A stretch of 45,365 bases of DNA from an uncultured Pelagibacteraceae bacterium. GTDB lineage: Bacteria; Pseudomonadota; Alphaproteobacteria; Pelagibacterales; Pelagibacteraceae. The DNA lies in assembly GCA_902552035.1 (NCBI GenBank), contig CACDFC010000010.1, positions 1 to 45,365 on the forward strand, written 5' to 3'. Positions 27,338-35,338 of the stretch are shown here, in pieces; position 1 is the stretch's first letter, and each line of letters begins with the position of its first letter. The notes beneath the pieces were generated by a model that made no database searches, had not been told where the DNA came from, and saw only the letters and a program-made list of their open reading frames with translations. Position numbers and translations under genes: made by a program.

Positions 27338-28345
27338 TTAACTAAATGCTTCAGTCCAAGAACCTTGAGTTGATGCTTTAGAGTATTCTGTTGCTCTACC
27401 TTCAAAGAAGTTCATATGTTCAACAGCATTTAACATCGTGTCTAACCAAGTTAATGGGTTTTTTTGCACATTGTATATTGGCTCTAAACCTAATTGTGTT
27501 AAACGTCTATTTGCAATAAATCTTATATATTCTTTTACTTCTTTTCCAGTTAAGCCTTGCATAGGGCCCATTTCAAAAGCAAGATCTATAAAAGCATCCT
27601 CATGCTCAATGATTGTTCTGCAAGCATCATATAACTCTTTTTTAAGTTTTGGAGTCCAGATCTCAGAGTTTTCCTTAATAAAGTCTTTAAACAATCTTAT
27701 CATAGAATTACAATGCAAAGTTTCATCTCTAACAGACCAGGTTACTATCTGACCCATACCTTTCATTTTATTATGTCTTGGGAAGTTTAGCAGAATTGCA
27801 AAACTTGCAAATAATTGTAAGCCTTCTGTGAATGCACTAAAAACTGCAACGGTTTTAGCTATATCTTCTTTTGAATTAACATTGAAATTTTGCATGTAAT
27901 CATATTTATCTTTCATTTCTTTGTACTTCATAAAAGCTGAGTACTCAGACTCTGGCATTCCAATTGTATCTAATAAATGTGAATAAGCAGCGATATGAAC
28001 AGTCTCCATAGCAGCAAAAGCTGTCATCATCATTAATACTTCTGTTGGTTTAAATACAGTCGTATAATGTCTTAGATAACAATTATTAACTTCAACATCA
28101 GCTTGAGTAAAAAATCTAAAAATTTGAGTTAATAAGTTTTTTTCAGATTGCGTTAAATTTTTTTGCCAATCTCTTACATCATCACCAAGTGGAACCTCTT
28201 CTGGTAGCCAATGAATTCTTTGTTGAGTTAGCCATGCATCATAGCACCATGGATACCTAAAAGGTTTGTAAACTGGATTTTCTACAAGTAATCCCATTTT
28301 TTTTGGTTGAATTATCTCTGAATTAATTTTTTTTGCTACTGACAT
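27338..28345 (-). CDS. nrdB: Ribonucleotide reductase beta subunit, class I
   Basis: Houses the radical cofactor for NrdA. 335 aa from the ATG at 28345. The GTG three codons upstream overlaps the GAGGAG ribosome-binding sequence at 28358-28353, so the ATG is preferred. Ligands line up with E. coli NrdB: D83, E114 and H117 (METVHIAAYSHLL), E174 (FTEGLQ), E208 and H211 (VRDETLH). The radical Tyr is present at Y121, so it is not the Phe-type class Ic. The start lies 10 bp inside the end of nrdA, indicating coupled expression. fkbM follows. Confidence 0.94.
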   Translation of the reverse strand: MSVAKKINSEIIQPKKMGLLVENPVYKPFRYPWCYDAWLTQQRIHWLPEEVPLGDDVRDWQKNLTQSEKNLLTQIFRFFTQADVEVNNCYLRHYTTVFKPTEVLMMMTAFAAMETVHIAAYSHLLDTIGMPESEYSAFMKYKEMKDKYDYMQNFNVNSKEDIAKTVAVFSAFTEGLQLFASFAILLNFPRHNKMKGMGQIVTWSVRDETLHCNSMIRLFKDFIKENSEIWTPKLKKELYDACRTIIEHEDAFIDLAFEMGPMQGLTGKEVKEYIRFIANRRLTQLGLEPIYNVQKNPLTWLDTMLNAVEHMNFFEGRATEYSKASTQGSWTEAFS

Positions 28346-30273
28346 GATAAACACTCCTCGTATTCTGTTTCGTTGGTTTGATTTTTATTAGATTTATAAA
28401 CATTGGACATGATATCGGTTGAATTTGCATCATTTATATTCTCAGCCCTCTGTATTGATTTAGACCTGCAATAGTAAAGACTCTTCAAACCCTTCTTCCA
28501 AGCTTGGAAATGAATTTGATGTAAATCTCTTTTATGAACATCTGCTGGTAAAAATAAGTTAATTGATTGTGCTTGTGAAATATGCGGTGTTCTATCTGCA
28601 CTTAAATCAACAAGCCATCTTTGATCTAGCTCAAAAGCAGTTTTAAATACGTCTTTTTCTTCTTGAGTTAAGAAATCTAAATGTGAAACTGAACCCTGAT
28701 TTGTAGTGATTGATGACCAAGTCTCATCATTGTCTTTGTTATGCTTTGCTAATAATTTTTTAAGGTATTTATTTCTTACATTAAAAGATCCTGAAAGTGT
28801 TTTATGCGTATAACTATTTGCTGCAATAGGCTCAACACCTGGTGATGTACCACCACAAATTATTGAAATAGATGCTGTTGGAGCAATTGCTGTTTTATTA
28901 GAAAATCGTTCTTGAATACCATAGTCTGCTGCATCAGGACATGGACCTCTTTCTTCGGCAAGATCTTTTGAAGCTTGATCAACATATTTATGAATATGTT
29001 TAAATATTTTTTGGTTCCATACTTTGCTCATTACTGATTCTAGTGGAATCATTTTTTTTTGAAAATAAGAGTGTAAACCCATAACTCCAAGACCAACACT
29101 TCTTTCTTTTATTGCTGAATAAGTAGCATCTGAGAATTCATCTGGAGCATTTTCTATGAAGTCTGATAAAACATTATCTAAAAACCTCATTACGTCTGGT
29201 ATAAAGTTTTCATCTTTCTCCCATTCATCGTACTTTTCAACATTTAAAGATGACAAACAACAAACTGCTGTTCTATCCCTTCCCTCTTTATCAACTCCAG
29301 TCGGTAAGGTTATTTCGCTGCATAAGTTTGAAGTCTTAACTGTTAAGCCAGCAAGTTTATGATGTTGTGGTATCATTCTATTAACAGTATCAATAAATAT
29401 TATATATGGTTCACCGGTTTCTATTCTTGCAGTTAATAATCTAATCCAGAGATTCCTAGCTGAAACGGTTCCTTGTATAGCCTGATCTTTAGGGCTTTTT
29501 AGAGCCCATTGCTCATCTAATTCAACAGCTCTCATGAATGCATCTGAAACTAGAACACCATGATGAAGATTTAATGCTTTTCTATTAGGATCGCCACCAG
29601 TTGGTCTTCTCATTTCAATAAACTCTTCAATTTCTGGATGATCAATTGGTAAGTAGCATGCTGCAGAACCTCTTCTAAGAGAACCTTGGCTGATAGCCAT
29701 AGTCAAAGAGTCCATGACTTTAATAAATGGAATTATTCCTGAAGTTTTACCAACTCTTCCAATCTTTTCACCAATAGATCTAAGGTTTCCCCAATAACTT
29801 CCGATGCCTCCTCCTCTTGCGGCAAGCCAAACATTTTCGCTCCACAAATCTAAAATTCCATTAAGACTATCTCCAGCTTCATTTAAAAAACATGATATAG
29901 GTAGTCCTCTACTAGTTCCTCCGTTCGACAAAACCGGAGTAGCTGGCATAAACCATAAATTACTTATATAATTATAAATTCTTTGTGCATGTAAATTATC
30001 ATCTGCGTAATGACTTGCTACTCTTGCAAATAAATCTTGGAAGGATTCGTTTTCTCCAAGATATCTGTCACTTAAAGTTGCTTTACCGAAATCTGTTAAA
30101 TTAGCATCTCTGCTTCTATCAATTTTGGTTGTTATGCCCTTTGAATTCTGAAAAAGCTCAGTATCATTATTTAGTGAGAATAAATCCGGCCTTTTATCAG
30201 TATTTTTCTCCTTTATAGAAGGTGAAAATTCAGAGACAGCTTTCTTTATGGCCTGAGACAAGACTTTATTCAT
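28336..30273 (-). CDS. nrdA: Ribonucleotide reductase alpha subunit, class I, without ATP cone
   Basis: Reduces ribonucleoside diphosphates to deoxy forms. 645 aa. Active-site residues: C128 (PISCFLN) and C338 (VCCLSSLN) as the redox pair, and N316-C318-E320 in NLCSEI with the thiyl Cys. The radical-transfer tyrosines are in SLYYCRS, and the C-terminal shuttle cysteines are C641/C644 (CLSCQ). C128 corresponds to C225 in E. coli NrdA, so about 100 N-terminal residues are missing. These would be the ATP-cone (overall activity) domain. The start has AGGGAG 4 nt upstream, and two NrdR-like boxes and a LexA-like repeat lie further up. Confidence 0.95.
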   Translation of the reverse strand: MNKVLSQAIKKAVSEFSPSIKEKNTDKRPDLFSLNNDTELFQNSKGITTKIDRSRDANLTDFGKATLSDRYLGENESFQDLFARVASHYADDNLHAQRIYNYISNLWFMPATPVLSNGGTSRGLPISCFLNEAGDSLNGILDLWSENVWLAARGGGIGSYWGNLRSIGEKIGRVGKTSGIIPFIKVMDSLTMAISQGSLRRGSAACYLPIDHPEIEEFIEMRRPTGGDPNRKALNLHHGVLVSDAFMRAVELDEQWALKSPKDQAIQGTVSARNLWIRLLTARIETGEPYIIFIDTVNRMIPQHHKLAGLTVKTSNLCSEITLPTGVDKEGRDRTAVCCLSSLNVEKYDEWEKDENFIPDVMRFLDNVLSDFIENAPDEFSDATYSAIKERSVGLGVMGLHSYFQKKMIPLESVMSKVWNQKIFKHIHKYVDQASKDLAEERGPCPDAADYGIQERFSNKTAIAPTASISIICGGTSPGVEPIAANSYTHKTLSGSFNVRNKYLKKLLAKHNKDNDETWSSITTNQGSVSHLDFLTQEEKDVFKTAFELDQRWLVDLSADRTPHISQAQSINLFLPADVHKRDLHQIHFQAWKKGLKSLYYCRSKSIQRAENINDANSTDIMSNVYKSNKNQTNETEYEECLSCQ

Positions 30274-30305
30274 TTAACTCCCTTTAATACGTTTTTTTTG
30301 TAAAA

Positions 30306-30321
30306 CAACTATATGTTGTAT
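30306..30321. promoter_or_regulatory. NrdR-box-like site 1 upstream of nrdA
   Basis: The 16-mer CAACTATATGTTGTAT matches the NrdR consensus acaCwAtATaTwGtgt at all core positions (C-T-A-T-A-T-x-T-T-G) except one. NrdR is the repressor of ribonucleotide reductase genes. On the nrdA strand the box contains TATAGT, a possible -10. nrdR itself is not in the window. Confidence 0.62.
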
Positions 30322-30336
30322 GTAGATCTTCTAAAT

Positions 30337-30352
30337 ATACTATATAAATTAG
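30337..30352. promoter_or_regulatory. NrdR-box-like site 2 upstream of nrdA
   Basis: ATACTATATAAATTAG shares the CTATATA left half with site 1 but matches the right half poorly. Its core C (30340) is exactly 31 bp from the core C of site 1 (30309), the three-helical-turn spacing typical of paired NrdR boxes, which is the main reason to believe it. Confidence 0.5.
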
Positions 30353-30361
30353 AAATCAATA

Positions 30362-30376
30362 GAACATTTATAGAAC
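30362..30376. promoter_or_regulatory. LexA-type direct repeat GAAC-N7-GAAC
   Basis: GAACATTTATAGAAC fits the alphaproteobacterial SOS box (GTTC-N7-GTTC on the nrdA strand). It is part of an 11-bp tandem repeat (TAGAACATTTA / TAGAACATTAA). It lies 10 bp beyond NrdR-like site 2 and about 50 bp before the divergent phosphohexomutase gene, so either gene could be the target. Such a short pattern is expected by chance about once in a window this size; presence of LexA in the organism is unknown from here. Confidence 0.4.
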
Positions 30377-30427
30377 ATTAATAAAAAATATCAATAAAAA
30401 AATCAAAAAAAATGTACATATATTCAC

Positions 30428-31873
30428 ATGCCTAATTCAATAAAAATTGATCCTCTTGGTTTCAGAGAATATGACGCAAGATGGTTGTATCCTGAGAAAA
30501 TCAATTTAGAGGGGATTAAAGATGTTGGAAAAGGTTTTGGGACACAAATAACCAATAAAATAAAAAATCCTAGAGTTGCTGTGGGTCACGATTATAGGTC
30601 ATATAGCGAAAAGATAAAAAAAAGCTTCATTGAAGGACTAATGTCAACAGGATGTAATGTTGAAGACATTGGTTTATGTCTTTCTCCAACAATTTATTTT
30701 TCACAATTTAAACTAAACACCGATGCCGTAGCGATGGTTACAGCAAGTCACAATGAAAACGGTTGGACAGGGATTAAAATGGGTATTCAAAAAGGTTTAA
30801 CTCACTGTAAAGAAGAAATGGCAGAGCTTAAAGAAATAGTTTTGAAACAAAAATTTAATTTAGGAGATGGATCTACAAAAGAAATAAAAGATTTTAATGA
30901 AATTTACATAAATGAATTATCTAACAATAAAATTAAAAAAAAAATAAAAGTAGTTGTGGCTTGTGGAAATGGAACAGCTGGGATATTTGCTCCAAAAATA
31001 TTAAAATCTATAGGCTGTGAAGTAATAGAATTAGATTGCAATCTTGATTATACATTCCCGAAATATAATCCAAATCCAGAAGATATGAAAATGTTACATG
31101 AAATATCTAAGTGTGTAAAAGATAACGGTGCAGACGTAGGATTTGGATTTGACGGAGATGGGGATCGTGTAGGGGTAATAGATAATGAAGGAAAAGAAAT
31201 TTTTGCCGATAAGGTAGGTCTTTTAATAGCTAGAAATATTTCTAAATCGCACAAAAATTCAAAATTTATTGTCGATGTAAAATCAACAGGGCTATTTGAA
31301 ATAGATAATGTTTTAAAAGAAAATAATTGCAAAACTATATATTGGAAAACTGGACACTCTTACATCAAAAGAAAAGTTAACGAAGAATCTGCAATCGCAG
31401 GATTTGAAAAAAGTGGTCATTTCTTTTTTAACAAACCTCTTGGATATGGTTTTGATGATGGAATTAATTCTGCCATTCAAGTATGCCATCTATTAGACAA
31501 TGAAAATAAAAAAATTGTTGAACTTATTAAACAACTTCCTAATACTTTTCAAAGTCCAACAATGGGTCCTTTTTGTAAAGATGAGGAAAAATACCAATTA
31601 ATTGATGATTTGATATTAAAAATTAAAAATATTAAAGACACTGGTGAAACAATTGATGGTTTAAAAATTATAAATATTCTCACTGTTAATGGTGTAAGAT
31701 TTACTCTTGAAGATGGATCATGGGGTCTTATAAGAGCATCCTCAAATAAACCATCTTTAGTCATTGTTACAGAGAGTCCGACATCAAACTCTAGAAAAAA
31801 AGAGATTTTTTATTTCATAGATAAACTTCTTCAGAACAGTGGAAAAATTGGAGAATACGACCAAAAAATTTAG
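30428..31873 (+). CDS. Phosphomannomutase/phosphoglucomutase
   Basis: Alpha-D-phosphohexomutase, 481 aa, interconverting hexose 1- and 6-phosphates for surface glycan precursors. The phosphoserine loop is TASHNENGWTGIKMG with S107. The metal loop is DGDGDR starting at D242, and the sugar-specificity loop GFEKSGHFFF appears later. The C-terminal phosphate-binding domain has ASSNKPSLVIV. GFEKSGH rather than the GEMSGH of AlgC leaves the exact sugar uncertain. Length fits AlgC/ManB-type PMM/PGM. Divergent from nrdA across 154 bp that hold the operator-like sites; followed by 110 bp with a hairpin. Confidence 0.88.
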   Translation: MPNSIKIDPLGFREYDARWLYPEKINLEGIKDVGKGFGTQITNKIKNPRVAVGHDYRSYSEKIKKSFIEGLMSTGCNVEDIGLCLSPTIYFSQFKLNTDAVAMVTASHNENGWTGIKMGIQKGLTHCKEEMAELKEIVLKQKFNLGDGSTKEIKDFNEIYINELSNNKIKKKIKVVVACGNGTAGIFAPKILKSIGCEVIELDCNLDYTFPKYNPNPEDMKMLHEISKCVKDNGADVGFGFDGDGDRVGVIDNEGKEIFADKVGLLIARNISKSHKNSKFIVDVKSTGLFEIDNVLKENNCKTIYWKTGHSYIKRKVNEESAIAGFEKSGHFFFNKPLGYGFDDGINSAIQVCHLLDNENKKIVELIKQLPNTFQSPTMGPFCKDEEKYQLIDDLILKIKNIKDTGETIDGLKIINILTVNGVRFTLEDGSWGLIRASSNKPSLVIVTESPTSNSRKKEIFYFIDKLLQNSGKIGEYDQKI

Positions 31874-31944
31874 TTTAAAATAAATTAAATATTCAACTAT
31901 TAAGTGTTCAACATTTAACAGCGAATCGAATAATATTATTTTGT

Positions 31945-31983
31945 GGGGTGATGGAGGGAGACTGAAATCACCTCATTTTTTTT
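31945..31983 (+). terminator. Hairpin plus 8-U tract abutting a start codon (terminator or attenuator)
   Basis: GGGGTGAT (31945-31952) can pair with ATCACCTC (31967-31974): eight pairs with one G-U and a 14-nt loop. It is followed by A and eight T, ending at the base before the ATG at 31984. It has the form of an intrinsic terminator. Its position, 71 bp past the phosphohexomutase stop but touching the next gene, suggests either termination of the upstream transcript or attenuation of the DUF2061 gene. The loop contains GGAGGGAG. The rest of the 110-bp gap (31874-31944) shows only AT-rich sequence. Confidence 0.6.
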
Positions 31984-32184
31984 ATGGCGGACAAAAAAAT
32001 TCGGTCAGTTGCTAAAACTTTTTCTTGGAGATTTTTTATATTCGTTTATTGGGTTATTTTTGGTTATATTTACACAGGTACTTTTACTGGTGCAGGAATA
32101 TTAGGAATTGGATCAATTATACCATTATTTTTCTATTATTTTCATGAGAGAATATGGAATAAAATTAAATGGGGAACTGGTTAG
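31984..32184 (+). CDS. DUF2061 small membrane protein
   Basis: 66 aa with two hydrophobic helices. The family pattern is clear: IRSVAKTFSWRFF at the start, a glycine-rich middle, and YYFHERIWNKIKWG at the end, where DUF2061 proteins share the F/L-H-E-R-x-W-x-x-I-x-W-G ending. Function is not established; some homologs occur near sulfur-assimilation genes, and the convergent neighbour here is a TauE/SafE exporter. The ATG follows a U-tract with no Shine-Dalgarno between, and an in-frame TGA lies 21 bp upstream, so the start is fixed. Confidence 0.83.
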   Translation: MADKKIRSVAKTFSWRFFIFVYWVIFGYIYTGTFTGAGILGIGSIIPLFFYYFHERIWNKIKWGTG

Positions 32185-32196
32185 ATCCTATAAATT

Positions 32197-33033
32197 CTAA
32201 CTTATATTTAAATATTCAAAAAAAGATCTTATAGAGACGCATATTAAAAAAATACCAAAGATTTTACTTAAGAGCTTTTTATCAATCTTATGAACTGCTT
32301 TAGCGCCTATTCTAGCCATAACTGTGGTTACTGGAACAAAGACTAGGAAACCCATTAAATTAATATAGCCAAAACTATAGGGTGCATTTACGTTACCTAT
32401 CATTTTTCCACTTATAGACATTGTGATTGCTCCACTTACAGCTATTAAAAAACCAACAGCCGCAGCTGTACCGATAGATTTTCTTATGTCATAACCAAAA
32501 GTTCTCATGAAAGGTACCATCAATGATCCTCCTCCTATACCCAAAGGTACAGATATAAATCCAATAACAATTCCAGTTGTTTTTTTTACAACATCTGAGA
32601 TTGTTTTAGGATTATTCATTAAATTTTCTCTTAGAAAAATAAAAAATAAGCCAACAAGAAAAGCAAAAAAAGCAAAAAATAAAACTAAAGCAGGTGTTTT
32701 AAGATTAACAGCAAGAAATGTACCTGCAATAACACCGCAAAGTATAAAAAGACCAAATGATTTAACCATTTTAAAATCAACTGCGTTATATTCTGAATGA
32801 GTTTTTGTTGAAATGATTGATGTAGGTATAATTATTGCTAATGAAGTACCAACAGATAAATGCATTCTAGTAGTAATATCAAAATCTAAAACCGAAAAAG
32901 CATAGTATAAAGCAGGAACCATAATGATTCCTCCACCTACACCAAGAAGACCAGCCATAAATCCAGCAACAGTAGCTGCTAATGATAAAACTATTAATAA
33001 ATTAATTATTTCACCTGAGATTGTGATATCCAT
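32197..33033 (-). CDS. TauE/SafE family permease (sulfite/organosulfonate exporter type)
   Basis: 278 aa, about eight membrane segments in two repeated halves. The repeat signatures are MAGLLGVGGGIIMVP (26-40) and VPLGIGGGSLMVP in the second half. Family members export sulfite, sulfoacetate or related anions; the substrate cannot be assigned. Its start overlaps the dusA stop by one base, making it the last gene of the run dctP-dctQ-dctM-MCD-dusA-tauE. It converges on the DUF2061 gene across 12 bp. Confidence 0.87.
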   Translation of the reverse strand: MDITISGEIINLLIVLSLAATVAGFMAGLLGVGGGIIMVPALYYAFSVLDFDITTRMHLSVGTSLAIIIPTSIISTKTHSEYNAVDFKMVKSFGLFILCGVIAGTFLAVNLKTPALVLFFAFFAFLVGLFFIFLRENLMNNPKTISDVVKKTTGIVIGFISVPLGIGGGSLMVPFMRTFGYDIRKSIGTAAAVGFLIAVSGAITMSISGKMIGNVNAPYSFGYINLMGFLVFVPVTTVMARIGAKAVHKIDKKLLSKIFGIFLICVSIRSFFEYLNIS

Positions 33034-34028
33034 TAGGCAATTGCCTGATTAGATTTTTCGTTATTCTGAATTATAGTGATTATATGTTTAGCTTTTTGGA
33101 AATCTGAATCTCTAGCCATCATATTATCACTTAAGTATCTTTTCCATTCTCTAGATCCTACTTGTCCGTGATATAAACCTACAGTATGTCTCATAACATG
33201 ATTTACTTTTGTTCCAAGTTTGACTTCTTCCTCTAAATATTTGAGAGTTTCTTTTGCGACTTCACTTCTTGTAGGAACATTTGTGTTTTTAAAAATATTT
33301 TTTTCTATATCTGTTAAAAAATATGGATTTTGATAAATCGCTCGACCAATCATTACACCATCACATTTATTTAAATGTAAATTAATATCTTCAATGTTTG
33401 TTATACCTCCATTAATTATAATTTCTAAATCAGGATTTTTATTTTTAATATCATAAACCATATGATAATTTAATTTTGGAATATTTAAATTTTGTTTAGG
33501 AGTTAATCCTTTCAAAATTGCTTTTCTTGCATGAAGTATAATTGTTTTACATCCTGCATTTTTAATTTGGGCTATAAAATTATTTAGATAATCAAAATCT
33601 TCAGTATCATCAAAGCCAATTCTGGTTTTAGCTGTAACTGGAATGCTACATGACTTACTCATTTCATGAATACATTCTGATACAAGGCTTGGTTCCTTCA
33701 TTAAGCATGCTCCAAAAGAGTTTTTTTGCACTTTTTTACTGGGGCAACCCAAGTTAAGATTTATTTCGTCGTAACCTAAATCTTCAGCAATTTTCGCTAC
33801 TTCTGACAATTCTTTCTTATCAGATCCCCCAACTTGTAGAGCCAAAGGTTTTTCATCATCTCTAAACCCTAAAATTTTTTTTCTATCACCGTGAATGGCT
33901 GATTTTGTTGCAACCATTTCTGTATATAGCATAACATTTTTACTCATTAGCCTCATAAAGAATCTGTCATGTCTATCAGTGCAATCCATCATGGGGGCTA
34001 CTGATACAGTTCTATTTATTTTACGCAT
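33033..34028 (-). CDS. dusA: tRNA-dihydrouridine synthase A
   Basis: FMN-dependent reduction of uridines (positions 20/20a for DusA) in the tRNA D-loop. 331 aa. The start RTVSVAPMMDCTDRHDRFF is the DusA-specific form of the Dus N-terminus. EINLNLGCPSKKVQ is the FMN/active-site strand and the catalytic acid is C108 (NSFGACLM). VMIGRAIYQNPY is the phosphate-binding end of the barrel. The position between malonyl-CoA decarboxylase (8-bp overlap) and a TauE permease (1-bp overlap) has no obvious functional logic and looks like operon packing. Confidence 0.93.
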   Translation of the reverse strand: MRKINRTVSVAPMMDCTDRHDRFFMRLMSKNVMLYTEMVATKSAIHGDRKKILGFRDDEKPLALQVGGSDKKELSEVAKIAEDLGYDEINLNLGCPSKKVQKNSFGACLMKEPSLVSECIHEMSKSCSIPVTAKTRIGFDDTEDFDYLNNFIAQIKNAGCKTIILHARKAILKGLTPKQNLNIPKLNYHMVYDIKNKNPDLEIIINGGITNIEDINLHLNKCDGVMIGRAIYQNPYFLTDIEKNIFKNTNVPTRSEVAKETLKYLEEEVKLGTKVNHVMRHTVGLYHGQVGSREWKRYLSDNMMARDSDFQKAKHIITIIQNNEKSNQAIA

Positions 34029-35325
34029 ACTTTTTTATTTTTTTTGAAGTAGCAATCATTTTTTTATTAACATAGTCCTGATGATTTTGTTCAATCGTTT
34101 CTAGCTCATAACTATAATTGACCATAACTCCAAAAGACCTTTTGAAACCTACCTCTGATATATTGGCATTTACAATAACATCATCAATCTTAGCTCCATT
34201 TTTTAAATGGAATCTACAAACATCATTTATAGGAAAACCTAAATTATTTTTAACATTTGTGAGATAATGAATAGCTAATTTACTCATATTATCTTTATTT
34301 TCTAAAATTCTTTTATCACCAATTTTCAGGTCAGCAGATTTCAAAAATTTAATATTATTCATATTTTTTTCACCAATAATTTTCGTAACACTTTCGTCTT
34401 TTTCAGATAAAAGCCAATCTGCAAAACCAGGCATTGGGGATAATGTTCCAAAGTATTTGATATGAGGAACTTCTTCTTGCAATTCATAGACTACTCTTTT
34501 TATCAAAAAGTTTCCAAGTGTAACTCTAGATAAACCTTCTTGACAATTGCTTATAGAATAAAATGTTGCAGTATCATTACCTTTTCCATTTCCAACTGTG
34601 GGTTTAGTTAATTCTTGAATTGATCTTCCAAGTCCTTTGGTAAGTGCAATTTCAACAAAGATTATTGGTTCGTCATCAAGTGCTGGATGAAAATAAGCAA
34701 AGAATTTTCTATCTTTGCCAAGTCTAGATTTTAATTCATTCATATCCTTCATTGAGTGTACTTTTTCATATTTTAAAATTTTTTCTAAAATTGCAGCTTT
34801 TGTATCCCATGTTATTTTTCTAAGTTTTAAGAAACCGGGATTAAACCAGTTTTTAAAAATATCTATTAAATCATAATCTAATGATTTAAGTTCTGGGTTT
34901 TCCCTCAAAAACATTAATAAATCTTCCCTAAGTGAAACAATTTCAGATGTTCCTTGAGGTGCCATATTCAATCTAATAAATAATTCTTTTCTTCTTCCTG
35001 ATGCTACTCTTGATAAATTTAATGCTGACAAACTATTTTTATTCTTATTATAATTTTGAATTGCATTATCTATTTCTTTATTATCTGGTTGATAAATATC
35101 GTTTATTGATTTTAAGAATTTAAGTTTTTCATCAGCTGATAGATTATGATATCTAAATAATATATCCCTAGCTAAAGTTATACCAAAGGCAGCCCCTTTC
35201 GATGATAAAAGATCGTCACATAGTTCAATGAGACTTTTTTTTTTAATATTAGCTAAAGGTTTTTTCTCTAAAATTCTTTGGCCTGCATCCGCAATTGTCT
35301 CAAAAATTTTTCTAATATTTAGCAT
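34021..35325 (-). CDS. mcd: Malonyl-CoA decarboxylase
   Basis: Converts malonyl-CoA to acetyl-CoA and CO2. 434 aa, in the range of bacterial MCDs. Conserved blocks: HPALDDEPIIFVEIALTKGL, the acetyltransferase-like core QEGLSRVTLGNFLIKRVV (catalytic Ser region), FGTLSPMPGFADWL, and near the C-terminus CRFHLKNGAKID with the family's catalytic His and substrate Asn. The N-terminal helical domain (about 1-150) mediates oligomerisation in known structures. No mitochondrial or peroxisomal signals, as expected. It follows dctM by 13 bp, linking it to uptake of a dicarboxylate, most simply malonate. Confidence 0.93.
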   Translation of the reverse strand: MLNIRKIFETIADAGQRILEKKPLANIKKKSLIELCDDLLSSKGAAFGITLARDILFRYHNLSADEKLKFLKSINDIYQPDNKEIDNAIQNYNKNKNSLSALNLSRVASGRRKELFIRLNMAPQGTSEIVSLREDLLMFLRENPELKSLDYDLIDIFKNWFNPGFLKLRKITWDTKAAILEKILKYEKVHSMKDMNELKSRLGKDRKFFAYFHPALDDEPIIFVEIALTKGLGRSIQELTKPTVGNGKGNDTATFYSISNCQEGLSRVTLGNFLIKRVVYELQEEVPHIKYFGTLSPMPGFADWLLSEKDESVTKIIGEKNMNNIKFLKSADLKIGDKRILENKDNMSKLAIHYLTNVKNNLGFPINDVCRFHLKNGAKIDDVIVNANISEVGFKRSFGVMVNYSYELETIEQNHQDYVNKKMIATSKKIKKYA

Positions 35326-35338
35326 TATTCTTTATATT

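Noticed and set aside
30274..30427. A tRNA or small RNA in the largest intergenic gap
   Set aside because: No cloverleaf, T-loop or terminator hairpin; the sequence is better explained by the operator-like sites.
31874..31944. A known SAM-type or glycine riboswitch before the DUF2061 gene
   Set aside because: I could not find the conserved core of either class; only the hairpin at 31945-31983 has structure.
32507..32800. 97-codon plus-strand open frame inside the TauE gene
   Set aside because: Mirror of a membrane-protein coding sequence; TauE motifs on the minus strand explain the region.
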